Source: Gammaproteobacteria bacterium (GTDB lineage Bacteria; Pseudomonadota; Gammaproteobacteria; Burkholderiales; Burkholderiaceae_C). Taken from it: DNA of 64,000 nt. Positions 48,105 to 56,574 of this stretch are shown piece by piece. Position numbers and translations under genes: made by a program. A model generated the notes under the pieces. It saw only the letters and a program-made list of their open reading frames with translations. It did not search any database and was not told where the DNA came from. Where the stretch lies: the NCBI GenBank assembly GCA_018828125.1, contig JAHJWB010000015.1:229656-293655 (forward strand), written 5' to 3'. Numbering within the stretch: position 1 is the stretch's first letter; each line of letters opens with the position of its first letter.

Positions 48105-48677
48105 TTATACAGGCCAGACCAGGCCGTTGTCGTTCAAGATGCCATCCAGCGGCAGGTCAAACTCTTCCGGTTCGAAATCATCCAGGTACCCATGGGTGAA
48201 CCCCAACCCTACGGTGAACGGCTTGGGCTGCAGTGTGGCCAGCGTGCGGTCATAAAAACCGCCGCCATACCCCAGGCGATAGCCGCCAGGTGCGTAGCCC
48301 ACGCAGGGCACAAACAGCAGCGTGGGCACGATGACCTCGGTGTCCTTGGGCTTGGGAATCCCGTAGGCGTCTTCTTCCATGAGACAGCCGGGATGCCAGG
48401 CGTGGAAGGTCAGCGTTTTGTGCACCTTGTTGACCACTGGCAGGCCGATGCGTCGGCGCTGGGGCTCGTCCAGCAACTCGCCGTCTTCCTTCCAGCGGTG
48501 CAGGGCAGGCAGGGGGTCAAACTCGCCCTTGATGGGCCAATAGGCGCCAATCACGGTGTCGGGCCGGTTCACCAGCCAAATGCGCATCACTTGCTGTAAC
48601 TGATCGGATCGCTGTAGGCGATCAGGCAAGTTGAGGCGTTCTTCTATCAATGCGCGCCGAAGGGCTGCTTTGTCCAT
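48105..48677 (-). CDS. fau: 5-formyltetrahydrofolate cyclo-ligase
   Basis: A 190-residue enzyme converting 5-formyl-THF to 5,10-methenyl-THF with ATP. The signature is PCVGYAPGGYRLGYGGGFYD near the C-terminus, preceded by IGAYWPIKGEFDPLPAL. The start at 48677 (MDKAALRRALIEERL) leaves only 14 bases to the divergent transglycosylase start. Confidence 0.94.
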   Translation of the reverse strand: MDKAALRRALIEERLNLPDRLQRSDQLQQVMRIWLVNRPDTVIGAYWPIKGEFDPLPALHRWKEDGELLDEPQRRRIGLPVVNKVHKTLTFHAWHPGCLMEEDAYGIPKPKDTEVIVPTLLFVPCVGYAPGGYRLGYGGGFYDRTLATLQPKPFTVGLGFTHGYLDDFEPEEFDLPLDGILNDNGLVWPV

Positions 48678-48691
48678 CAGATAATTCCCCC

Positions 48692-50674
48692 ATGCAATTG
48701 TTTCGAATTCTGACACCCCTTGTTGCCAGCGCCCTGCTGGCCACCGCTGCGCCCCTTGTCCAGGCGCAAAACAAGGGTGACGATACCCTGCTGGAGATGC
48801 AGCAGGCTTTTCGCAAAGGTGACCGCAACAAGCTGGTGCAGCTGCTGCCCGCCGCACGCGGCCACGCGCTGGAGCCGTGGGCGGCTTATTGGGAGCTGAA
48901 AGCGCGCCTGAGCGAGGCCCAGCCCGCAGAAATCCAGGCATTCATGCAACGCTATGCAGGCAGTTACCAGGAAGACCGCATGCGCAACGACTGGTTGTTG
49001 CTGCTGGGTCAGCGGCGCAACTGGGCGCAGTTTGCCGAGCAGCACCCCGCCTTCCGCATGTCCGACGACCGCGAGGTGCGCTGCTATGCCTTGCTCATCG
49101 ACCAGATCAACGGCACGGCCGCCGCCACGGTGGGCGACGAGGTGCGCAGCAACTGGTATGCGATCCGCGACGCAGACGACGGCTGCACCCATGCGGCAAG
49201 TGAACTCTACAGTTACAAAAAACTCACCGCACTCGACATCTGGCGCAAGGCGCGCCTGGGTGTAGAGGCCAACCGTGCGCGTGTGGTGCGCAATGCGGTC
49301 GAGATCGTCTCGCCCGACTCGCTGCCACAGCTCAAAGAAGTGTTGGATGCCCCCACCAAGTTCCTGCTGTCACGCGCCACCGCACGCGGCAACGCCCGCC
49401 AGGAACTGGTGTTGCTGGCCCTGATCAAGCTAGCCGGTGGCGACCCCGACGGCGCTGCGCAGCAGCTCGACAGCAAATGGAGCGTGCACCTCACGCCCGA
49501 AGAGCGCAACTGGGCCTGGGGCGTGATTGGCAAGGCCGCCGCACAGAAGCTCTCGGGCAGTGCGGCGGGCTATTTTGCCAACGTGACCAAGGACACCGAC
49601 CTGAACGACGACCTGCTGGCATGGAAGGTGCGCGCCGCACTGCGTGCGGGCCAGTGGAAGGCCGTGGGCAAGGCGGTAGACGCCATGGGCGCCGATGCCC
49701 GCGACGACAGCACCTGGGTGTACTGGAAGGCTCGCTCGCTGCTGGCAAACAAACCCAACGATGCAGAGCGCGCGCAAGCGCGCCAGTTGCTGGAGAGCAT
49801 TGCGAGCACCCGCGGTTTCTATGAACAGCTGGCGCTGGAAGAACTGGGTCAGCGCATCACCACGCCACCCGCCCCCGCGCCGCTCACCCCCGAAGAAAAA
49901 GCAGCGGCCCGCGCCAATCCAGGGCTCAACCGCGGCCTGTACGCCATCTTGCTGGGTCTGCGCAGCGAAGGCGTGCGCGAGTGGAACTACACCACCAACC
50001 TCCACCAGAGCGGCGGCATGGCCGACCGCGAACTGCTGGCCGCCGCCGACTTTGCCTGCCAGCGCGAGGTGTGGGACCGCTGCATCAACACCAGCGAGCG
50101 CACCAAGGGGTTCATCGAAACCAGCCAGCGCTTTCCCACCCCGTTCCGCAACGCGGTGGTAGAGCGCGCCAACGGCATTGGCCTGGATCCTGCCTACGTC
50201 TACGGCCTCATCCGCCAGGAGAGCCGCTTCATCATGGACGCGCGTTCGCACGTGGGCGCCTCGGGCCTGATGCAGGTCATGCCCGCCACCGCGCGCTGGA
50301 CGGCCAAGAAGATCGGCCTGAGCGGATTCACTGCCGACCAGATCAACGACCGCGACACCAACATCACCATCGGCACGGCCTACCTCAAGCTGGCGCTGGA
50401 CGACTTTGCGGGCTCCATGCCCATGGCGGCAGCCGCCTACAACGCCGGCCCTGGCCGCCCGCGCAACTGGCGCAACGGCCCGGTGCTGGACGCCGCCATC
50501 TGGGCCGAGAACGTGCCCTTTGCCGAAACGCGCGACTACGTGAAGAAAGTGCTGTCCAACACCACCAACTACGCAGCCATGCTGACCGGCCAGCCCCAGT
50601 CGCTCAAAAGCCGCCTGGGCACCATTGGCCCGCGCGATGCAGCGGCGCCCGAGGTGAACAAGGACCTGCCCTGA
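48692..50674 (+). CDS. slt: Soluble lytic murein transglycosylase
   Basis: A 660-residue periplasmic enzyme with signal peptide (LTPLVASALLATAAPLVQAQ). An alpha-superhelical U-shaped domain (about 30-460) leads to a C-terminal SLT catalytic domain. The catalytic Glu is in YGLIRQESRFIMDA, followed by GASGLMQVMPATARWTAKKI and AAYNAGPGRPRNWR. It cleaves peptidoglycan to 1,6-anhydroMurNAc products. A palindromic repeat follows downstream. Confidence 0.95.
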   Translation: MQLFRILTPLVASALLATAAPLVQAQNKGDDTLLEMQQAFRKGDRNKLVQLLPAARGHALEPWAAYWELKARLSEAQPAEIQAFMQRYAGSYQEDRMRNDWLLLLGQRRNWAQFAEQHPAFRMSDDREVRCYALLIDQINGTAAATVGDEVRSNWYAIRDADDGCTHAASELYSYKKLTALDIWRKARLGVEANRARVVRNAVEIVSPDSLPQLKEVLDAPTKFLLSRATARGNARQELVLLALIKLAGGDPDGAAQQLDSKWSVHLTPEERNWAWGVIGKAAAQKLSGSAAGYFANVTKDTDLNDDLLAWKVRAALRAGQWKAVGKAVDAMGADARDDSTWVYWKARSLLANKPNDAERAQARQLLESIASTRGFYEQLALEELGQRITTPPAPAPLTPEEKAAARANPGLNRGLYAILLGLRSEGVREWNYTTNLHQSGGMADRELLAAADFACQREVWDRCINTSERTKGFIETSQRFPTPFRNAVVERANGIGLDPAYVYGLIRQESRFIMDARSHVGASGLMQVMPATARWTAKKIGLSGFTADQINDRDTNITIGTAYLKLALDDFAGSMPMAAAAYNAGPGRPRNWRNGPVLDAAIWAENVPFAETRDYVKKVLSNTTNYAAMLTGQPQSLKSRLGTIGPRDAAAPEVNKDLP

Positions 50675-50689
50675 ACTTTGAGCCGGTGA

Positions 50690-50758
50690 AAAATAGTTTG
50701 CTATAAATAGAAGAGCTGCTAGCGCTTGATGAATAAGCGCTAGAGCCTGTTTTGATTC
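50690..50758 (-). repeat. AGCGCT-N9-AGCGCT palindromic element, copy 9
   Basis: Reverse-oriented copy with intact arms, interior TGATGAATA, and the GAGCCTGTTTTGATTCAA end facing the next gene. The AGCTAT-type flank is altered (GAAGAGCTGCT). It fills the gap between slt and the DUF4124 gene. Confidence 0.82.
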
Positions 50759-50776
50759 AATATCTGGAGGGGGGCC

Positions 50777-51367
50777 ATGAGAATACGAAGTGCGGTGGCT
50801 TGGGCCGCCATGGCGATGGTTGTTCTGGGTACTGCCGCCCACGCGCAGCCGGTTTACAAGTGGGTGGACGCCGATGGCAAGACCCATTACGGATCACAGC
50901 CGCCCCCTGCCAAGCAGGACGCCGAGCCGATGAAGTTGCAGAGCAATAACGGCAGCACCGGTAGCGCAGGCAGCAAGGGTGGCACTGCGGGCAAATCGGC
51001 GGCGGCCACCCAGTACAACGCAGACGGCACCAAGAAAATTCCCAAAGAAGTTCAGGAGTTTGGTGAGGGGCTCACCAAGGCGCTGGGCAAAGTGGACGGC
51101 AAGCAGGTCCCCCTTAACTGCGCGGCCTCGGTGGACAACATCCAACACCAAGCCGACCTGATGCTGGAAGTGGGCCAGAAGAATGTGCGCGACGGCTACA
51201 TGACGCAGGCCGCTTTCGACAGCACCGCGCCCAAGATCCGCGAAGCCAAGGGCAAATACAGCGTGTCCGACTGCCAGGGAGCCTCGGGCAACAAGAAGTC
51301 GTTTTACCAATGCATGTCCAGCAGCAAGAACCATGTCACGGGTTGCGACAAGCAGTTCAAGCATTGA
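50777..51367 (+). CDS. DUF4124-domain exported protein
   Basis: A 196-residue exported protein. Signal peptide ends at GTAAHAQ; the next segment, PVYKWVDADGKTHYGSQPPP, is the DUF4124 signature. A low-complexity Gly/Ser/Thr linker follows, then a C-terminal region with four Cys (LNCAAS, VSDCQG, YQCMSS, TGCDKQ) that could form disulfides. A strong GGAGG site precedes the ATG. Function unknown. Confidence 0.85.
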   Translation: MRIRSAVAWAAMAMVVLGTAAHAQPVYKWVDADGKTHYGSQPPPAKQDAEPMKLQSNNGSTGSAGSKGGTAGKSAAATQYNADGTKKIPKEVQEFGEGLTKALGKVDGKQVPLNCAASVDNIQHQADLMLEVGQKNVRDGYMTQAAFDSTAPKIREAKGKYSVSDCQGASGNKKSFYQCMSSSKNHVTGCDKQFKH

Positions 51368-51456
51368 TGGGGTCGGCCCTGGGTCGCGGGGCAGGAGACG
51401 TAGGGCTATTGACGCAGCACACTGCCTGCTTGCGGCTAATAGCAGTCAGATGAATC

Positions 51457-51651
51457 GTGCGAAGGCTCTTCTTGAACAACACGAACCAGTCCCACGACGA
51501 CGCAGTCGCCACTGATATCACCAAGAGCGTCAATCACCATTTCAAGAGGGAGGGACGATGGATGATCTGGTTTGCTATTGGCGTACCAGTCATCTTGCTG
51601 ATCGGCGCCTTTGTGTTTGGTCCCGCGCTCCTCACACTAGCCAGTAGGTAG
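51457..51651 (+). CDS. Possible small single-pass membrane protein
   Basis: A 64-codon frame from a GTG start. The C-terminal half is a clear transmembrane helix (MIWFAIGVPVILLIGAFVFG), preceded by a charged segment (HHFKREGRW). There is no strong ribosome site, and base composition is lower in GC than the surroundings. It may be a real small gene, but the start is uncertain. Confidence 0.35.
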   Translation: MRRLFLNNTNQSHDDAVATDITKSVNHHFKREGRWMIWFAIGVPVILLIGAFVFGPALLTLASR

Positions 51652-51708
51652 GGTGATCGACCCTTGGCAACATACGGTCAAGAGCAGCCGGTGGCGTAAG
51701 GGAGCGCT

Positions 51709-51927
51709 TCAATCCTTCAATCCTTCTGGTATCACGCTCGGATGTTCAGCGTAGATCGGGTCAAGCAACTCATGCGACAGCTTGCCAACATGTATGCCGA
51801 TCAAGCGCTTGAAGGACTCAAGAGCCCGTTTATCCAAACGCGCCTCAGCTTCCAATAGAGCCTTCGAAAGCTGGGCAATAGCGGCTTCCAGAGGGGCCGC
51901 TATTGCTGCTGCGTCGTGTGGATTCAT
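51709..51927 (-). CDS. Possible small hypothetical protein
   Basis: A 72-codon frame with an amphipathic helical N-terminus (IAAPLEAAIAQLSKALLEAE) and a second half (LIGIHVGKLSHELLDPIY) of ordinary protein composition. No ribosome site is evident. The 740-bp region from 51368 to 52107 contains only this and the preceding small frame and seems less constrained than its neighbours. Confidence 0.4.
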   Translation of the reverse strand: MNPHDAAAIAAPLEAAIAQLSKALLEAEARLDKRALESFKRLIGIHVGKLSHELLDPIYAEHPSVIPEGLKD

Positions 51928-52107
51928 TTTCGGTGCAGGGTTTAATGGCCGCCTTCGCGCGGAGCTGCGAGGATGCCGCCCTGCACAAATTGTGGGGGGC
52001 CTCCCAACGGCAATCTATGGTTTCGAGTATGCAAGGTTCCCCACAGCGATCCTCGGCCCAGCAGTCGGCTCAGGGCCCAAAGCTGCCCCAAACACCGCAA
52101 AGTCAAG

Positions 52108-53040
52108 TCACGCGTTGTGCAGCATCTCCCCCTCACGCAGCGCCGCACCTGACCGCACCAAATCTTCAGACAGGCTTTGCAGCCACTCGCCCTGCGCCTG
52201 GTCGGCAAAGTGGCGCTCACGCAGCATGCCGAAGTAGGGCGTGGCTTGCGTCCAGGCCGCCAGGTCTTGCAGGCTGATCTGCTGCCACTCCAGCAATTTG
52301 TATTTGAGCAAGACCTTGGCCGCATACAGCGCGTGTTTGCGGGGGTTGCGCACAAACCCGTCGAGCCTGCGGCGGGCGCCCTCAATCGCAAGGGGCGCAT
52401 CGGCAAACACCGGTCCGTGGCCGGGTATCACCACCTGGGGTGCTAGCTTTTCGATGACGTCCAGCGTGGCGGCTACCTCGGCAAAGGCGTCGTCGCCCTC
52501 TAACTCCGGGAACACCACGCCAAAGCCGTTTTCCCACAGCGCATCGGCAGAGATCAGCACGCGGCCCTGGGGCTCGAACAGCACTACCGAATGAGGGTCG
52601 TGCCCCGGCGCGGCGTGCACCTGCCAGGGCTTGTCGCCCAGCAGCACACACGAGCCGGGCAAAAGCAGCGTGTCGGCCCGAAAGGGCGGGCACTCCTGGC
52701 CCGTGGGCGTGTAGCTCAGTGCATAGGCGTCCCACTGGCGCACATGGTCGGCCTGGCCGGGCGGGATCGCGGTGAGCACGCCGGGCCATGCCTTTTGCAG
52801 CGCCGCGTTGCCGCCGCAGTGGTCGCTGTGCAGATGGGTGTTGAGCACGCGGTCAAGTCTGCGGCCTGAGAGTGCCTCGCGTACCAGGTCCACGGTCTGT
52901 GCTGCATGGCTGCAGTAGCCGGTGTCCACGATGGCGGTGTCGTGGTGGCCGATGAAGAGGATGTTGTTGGCCGACAGCCAGCCGCGTTCGAGGACGGTGA
53001 TTTCGGGGGGCAGGAGGTCGTGGGGCGCGGGGTGGGGCAT
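52108..53040 (-). CDS. MBL-fold metallo-hydrolase
   Basis: A 310-residue metallo-beta-lactamase-fold protein. The metal motif is NTHLHSDHCGGN (HxHxDH), with further ligands in AAPGHDPHS and ISADALW, and VVIPGHGPVF. A helical C-terminal extension (about 230-310) resembles members of the family acting on glyoxylase-like or quinolone-precursor thioesters. Substrate unknown. Confidence 0.88.
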   Translation of the reverse strand: MPHPAPHDLLPPEITVLERGWLSANNILFIGHHDTAIVDTGYCSHAAQTVDLVREALSGRRLDRVLNTHLHSDHCGGNAALQKAWPGVLTAIPPGQADHVRQWDAYALSYTPTGQECPPFRADTLLLPGSCVLLGDKPWQVHAAPGHDPHSVVLFEPQGRVLISADALWENGFGVVFPELEGDDAFAEVAATLDVIEKLAPQVVIPGHGPVFADAPLAIEGARRRLDGFVRNPRKHALYAAKVLLKYKLLEWQQISLQDLAAWTQATPYFGMLRERHFADQAQGEWLQSLSEDLVRSGAALREGEMLHNA

Positions 53041-53183
53041 GGAGCAAAAATTCGGTGGCTTCGCTGGCGGGCATCAACGCCGCTGTGGGCTGCCGCCCAG
53101 CGTACCGCAGGAAGTCTTGGCCCGATGCCCTCCAAAACCCGCAAACCGGTGCTCCGCCTACGCCTCCGCCGGTCCTAGCTGTA

Positions 53184-53573
53184 TCAGAACGTCACGCCTG
53201 CCACCAGGATCACGTTGGCATACGGCGTGCACTCGCCCGTGCGCACCATCACGCGGGCATGCTGGGTCAGCCGCTTGAACTCGTCGTGCGACACCGCCTG
53301 CGGAGTGACCGGCAGCTGGCACCACGTAGGCAGTTGGCCATCGCTGCGCTCCACGGCTTCGGTGGCGATCACGGCTTTCTCGACCTGCATTTCTTGCAGC
53401 ACCACCCGCAGCACATCGGCCACCGCCGGGATGCCGGGCGTGAGCGCCAGATCAATGCGGCGCGGGCCGTTGGGGATGGGCAGGCCCACGTCGCCAATCA
53501 CCAGCATGTCGCCATGGCCCAGGGTGGCGATGGCGTGGGAGAGTTCGGCGTGCAGCAGGGCGGTGCGTTTCAC
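53184..53573 (-). CDS. rbsD: D-ribose pyranase
   Basis: A 129-residue RbsD that interconverts the pyranose and furanose forms of ribose. The N-terminus KRTALLHAELSHAIATLGHG contains the catalytic His (in the GHGD motif), and AVIATEAVERSDG and RTGECTPYANVILVAGVTF are characteristic. Start is GTG, overlapping the rbsK stop (GTGA). It is the last gene of the ribose operon. Confidence 0.95.
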   Translation of the reverse strand: MKRTALLHAELSHAIATLGHGDMLVIGDVGLPIPNGPRRIDLALTPGIPAVADVLRVVLQEMQVEKAVIATEAVERSDGQLPTWCQLPVTPQAVSHDEFKRLTQHARVMVRTGECTPYANVILVAGVTF

Positions 53574-54514
53574 AGGGGGCTCCAGGCGGGCGGTTGGGGG
53601 CTTTGCGCCACGGCGGCGCGGGTGGGGATGGAGGGCTGGGCGCCCGGCTGGGTGACGCACAGGGCCGAAGCGCGGATGCCTTCGCGCACGGCGGCGTCCA
53701 GCGGCTCGCCGCGTGCCAGCGCCACGGCCAGCGCACCCAGGAAGGTGTCACCTGCGGCCGTGGTGTCCACCGCCTGCACGACCAGGCCGGGGTGGTAGCG
53801 GTTGCCTGCGGCATCGGCCGCCACGGCGCCTGCCGCGCCCAGGGTCACCACCACCTGGGCGGGGCCCTTGGCGCGCAGCGCCTGTGCGGCCTGCGCGGCA
53901 TCGGCGGGAGTGGCCACGTTTTGGCCCGCCAGCGCGGCGGCCTCCACCTCGTTCACGATCAGCGTATGGACCAGCGGCCACATCGCATTGGGCAGGGGTT
54001 GGATGGGCGAGGGGTTCAGCACCACCGGGCAGCCTGCGGCGTGGGCCAACTCGGCGGCGGCCAGCACCTGGGGCAGGGGAGTTTCGAATTGCAGCACCAG
54101 GCCGCCTGCGCCTTGCAGCGCGGTGCCCAGTGCGGCGGCATCCAGCACAAAGCGGCCATTGGCGCCGGGCACGACCACGATGCGGTTCTGCCCTGTCGCT
54201 TCCACCGTGATGGCGGCGACGCCGGTGGTGGTTTCGGTGTCGGTCTGCACGCCGCTGTGGTCGATGCCGTCGGCGTCAAGCCCGGCGCGCAGCGTGTGGC
54301 CGTAGCCGTCGTCGCCCACGCGGCCGAACAAGGCCACCTGGGCGCCCTGGCGTGCGCAGGCCACGGCTTGGTTGCCGCCCTTGCCGCCGGGCACCAGGTG
54401 CAGGGCGTCGGCCAGCACGGTCTCGCCAGGGCCGGGCGCGTGTTGCACCTGCAGCACCAGGTCCATGTTCAGGCTGCCGACGACGGCTATTCGGGGCGTT
54501 TTGTTGGTGCTCAT
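53570..54514 (-). CDS. rbsK: Ribokinase
   Basis: A 314-residue PfkB-family kinase that phosphorylates ribose to ribose-5-phosphate. Motifs are VVGSLNMDLVLQVQHAPGPG, GGKGGNQAVACARQGA (PfkB signature 1) and VDTTAAGDTFLGALAVAL (signature 2 with the catalytic Asp). The start overlaps the rbsR stop by 4 bases. Confidence 0.96.
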   Translation of the reverse strand: MSTNKTPRIAVVGSLNMDLVLQVQHAPGPGETVLADALHLVPGGKGGNQAVACARQGAQVALFGRVGDDGYGHTLRAGLDADGIDHSGVQTDTETTTGVAAITVEATGQNRIVVVPGANGRFVLDAAALGTALQGAGGLVLQFETPLPQVLAAAELAHAAGCPVVLNPSPIQPLPNAMWPLVHTLIVNEVEAAALAGQNVATPADAAQAAQALRAKGPAQVVVTLGAAGAVAADAAGNRYHPGLVVQAVDTTAAGDTFLGALAVALARGEPLDAAVREGIRASALCVTQPGAQPSIPTRAAVAQSPQPPAWSPL

Positions 54515-55533
54515 GCGGCACCTCCGGGCGCATGGGCGGTGGAGGCGCGCACGCGCAGCTCGGGCTGCAGCATCACCTTGCGCGCATCCTGGCGCTTGCC
54601 ATCGATGCGCTCCAGCAGCATGTCCACCGCCAGCGCGCCGATGCGCTGCTTGGGCTGGGCCACGGTGGTGAGTGGCGGGCTGGTGAAGGCGGTGAGTTCG
54701 ATGTCGTCAAAGCCGACGATGGACAGTGCCTCGGGCACGCGCAGGTCGCGCTCGTGCGCGGCGCACAGCGCGCCCATGGCCATGAGGTCGTTACAGACAA
54801 AGACGGCAGTGGGCGGCTCGGGCGCGCGCAGCACGGCGTGCATCGCCTCATACCCACCTTGGCTGGTGAAGTTGCCATGCCACAGCAGGCCCTCGCCCGT
54901 GCCGCAGCCCGCGTCGGCCAGTGCGGTGCGCCAGCCGGCAATGCGCTGCTCGCTGGGGGCAATGCCTTCGGGGCCGCCAATGCAGGCAATACGCCGGTGG
55001 CCCAGCGACAGCAGGTGGCGCGTGGCCAGCAGGCCGCCCTGCATGTGGGCGGTTTCCACCAGGTCGCAGGGTTGTTGCCCGGCGATGTCGATTTCGCGGT
55101 CCACCAGCACGGTGGGGATGGACAGGCCCGCCAGCTGCGTGGCCAGCGTGGCGTCATGCCCGGTGGAGACCACGATGAGCCCGTCGATGCGCCGCTCGGC
55201 CAGCACCTGCAAATACGTGCCCTGGCGGTGCGCCTCGTCATTGGTGTTGCACAGGATGACGTTGTAGCCCGCGCCAAAGCAGCGGTCTTCCACGCTGTGC
55301 ACGATCTCGGCGAAGTAGGGGTTGGAGCTGTTGGGGATCAGCATGCCCAGCGTGCGCGTGTTGTTGCTCTTCAAGCTGCGCGCAATGGCGCTGGGCACAT
55401 AGCCCAGGGCGCGGATGGCAGCCTCGACGCGCTCGCGCCCCTCAGGGCTGACGTGGCGCGTGCCGTTGACCACGTGCGACACCGTGGTGACCGATACGTC
55501 AGCGTGGCGCGCAACGTCTTTGATAGTAGCCAT
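54511..55533 (-). CDS. rbsR: LacI-family ribose operon repressor
   Basis: A 340-residue LacI-type repressor. The DNA-binding head is ATIKDVARHADVSVTTVSHV and the hinge is IARSLKSNNT. The periplasmic-binding-protein-like core has LGMLIPNSSNPYFAEIVHSV and SIVGFDDIELTAFTSPPLTT. It lies in the operon between permease and kinase. The 28-bp CAAACGTTTG double palindrome upstream of rbsB is its likely operator. Confidence 0.94.
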   Translation of the reverse strand: MATIKDVARHADVSVTTVSHVVNGTRHVSPEGRERVEAAIRALGYVPSAIARSLKSNNTRTLGMLIPNSSNPYFAEIVHSVEDRCFGAGYNVILCNTNDEAHRQGTYLQVLAERRIDGLIVVSTGHDATLATQLAGLSIPTVLVDREIDIAGQQPCDLVETAHMQGGLLATRHLLSLGHRRIACIGGPEGIAPSEQRIAGWRTALADAGCGTGEGLLWHGNFTSQGGYEAMHAVLRAPEPPTAVFVCNDLMAMGALCAAHERDLRVPEALSIVGFDDIELTAFTSPPLTTVAQPKQRIGALAVDMLLERIDGKRQDARKVMLQPELRVRASTAHAPGGAA

Positions 55534-55581
55534 GCAAAAAAGAAGAATGAGGTCGTTGTTAGAGTGCCGGCTCTTGAGAGA

Positions 55582-56574
55582 TCAGACCTTGGCGCGGCGC
55601 TGGCGCAGCGTGTCCACAATGACGGCGGCCACGATCACAAAGCCCGTAATGATGCGCTTGCTGGGCTCACTCGCACCGACCTGGGCCAAGCCTGCCTCCA
55701 GCACCGCGATGATCAGCACACCAAACGCCGTGTTCACCACCGAGCCGCGCCCGCCCATCAGGCTGGTGCCGCCAATCACCACGGCGGCAATCACCTGCAA
55801 CTCCATGCCGGTGCCGGCGTTGGGGTCGGCCGCTTCCAGCCGGGCCGATTGCATCAAACCCGCCAGGCCTGCCAGCAAGCCCGTCATGGCAAACACGATC
55901 ACGCGGATGGGGCGCGGGTCCACGCCCGCCAGCCGCATGGCTTCTTCATTGGTGCCAATGCCCACCACACAGCGGCCGAACACCGTGCGCGACAGCACCA
56001 GCTGCGCCACGATGACCAGCACTAAGGCGATCACAAATGCCACAGAGATGCCGCCCATCAGTGGCGCCGACAGCCACGAGATCGCATCGCCCACGTACTG
56101 CGTGCGCGAGTCGGTGACCACATACGCACTGCCGCGCACGGCTTCCAGCATGCCCAGCGACACGATGAACGACGGCAGCCGCCACGCCACTGAGATAGCG
56201 CCCGTGATGGTGCCGCACACCAGCCCCGTGGCCAGTGCCAAGGCCGCTGCAGCGGGCACCGTCCAGCCCCACTGCAGGATGGCGGCGGCCGAGGTGGCGG
56301 CGGCCAGTGCCATCACTGATCCCACCGACAGGTCGATGCCCGCGATGATGAGCACAAAGGTCATGCCCACGGCCATCACGGCCAGGGCCGGGATCTCGTT
56401 GGCGATGGTGATGAAGGTCTCGGCACTCCAGAAGTATTCGGACAGCGACGAGAACAGCGCCACCATGCCCGCCAGCACGGCCATCAGGCCCAGGTAGGTG
56501 CCCAGCTGGCTGCGCCAGACCGAGGCGGAGGAAGGCGCCGCAGCGGGCGCGGTAGATGCGGTGGGGGCGTTCAT
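55582..56574 (-). CDS. rbsC: Ribose ABC transporter permease
   Basis: A 330-residue permease with about ten hydrophobic segments. Family signatures are VLIIAGIDLSVGSVMALAAA, WRLPSFIVSLGMLEAVRGSA and the EAA-like IAAVVIGGTSLMGGRGSVVN. ATG at 56574 overlaps the rbsA stop (ATGA). It forms the membrane channel with RbsA. Confidence 0.95.
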   Translation of the reverse strand: MNAPTASTAPAAAPSSASVWRSQLGTYLGLMAVLAGMVALFSSLSEYFWSAETFITIANEIPALAVMAVGMTFVLIIAGIDLSVGSVMALAAATSAAAILQWGWTVPAAAALALATGLVCGTITGAISVAWRLPSFIVSLGMLEAVRGSAYVVTDSRTQYVGDAISWLSAPLMGGISVAFVIALVLVIVAQLVLSRTVFGRCVVGIGTNEEAMRLAGVDPRPIRVIVFAMTGLLAGLAGLMQSARLEAADPNAGTGMELQVIAAVVIGGTSLMGGRGSVVNTAFGVLIIAVLEAGLAQVGASEPSKRIITGFVIVAAVIVDTLRQRRAKV

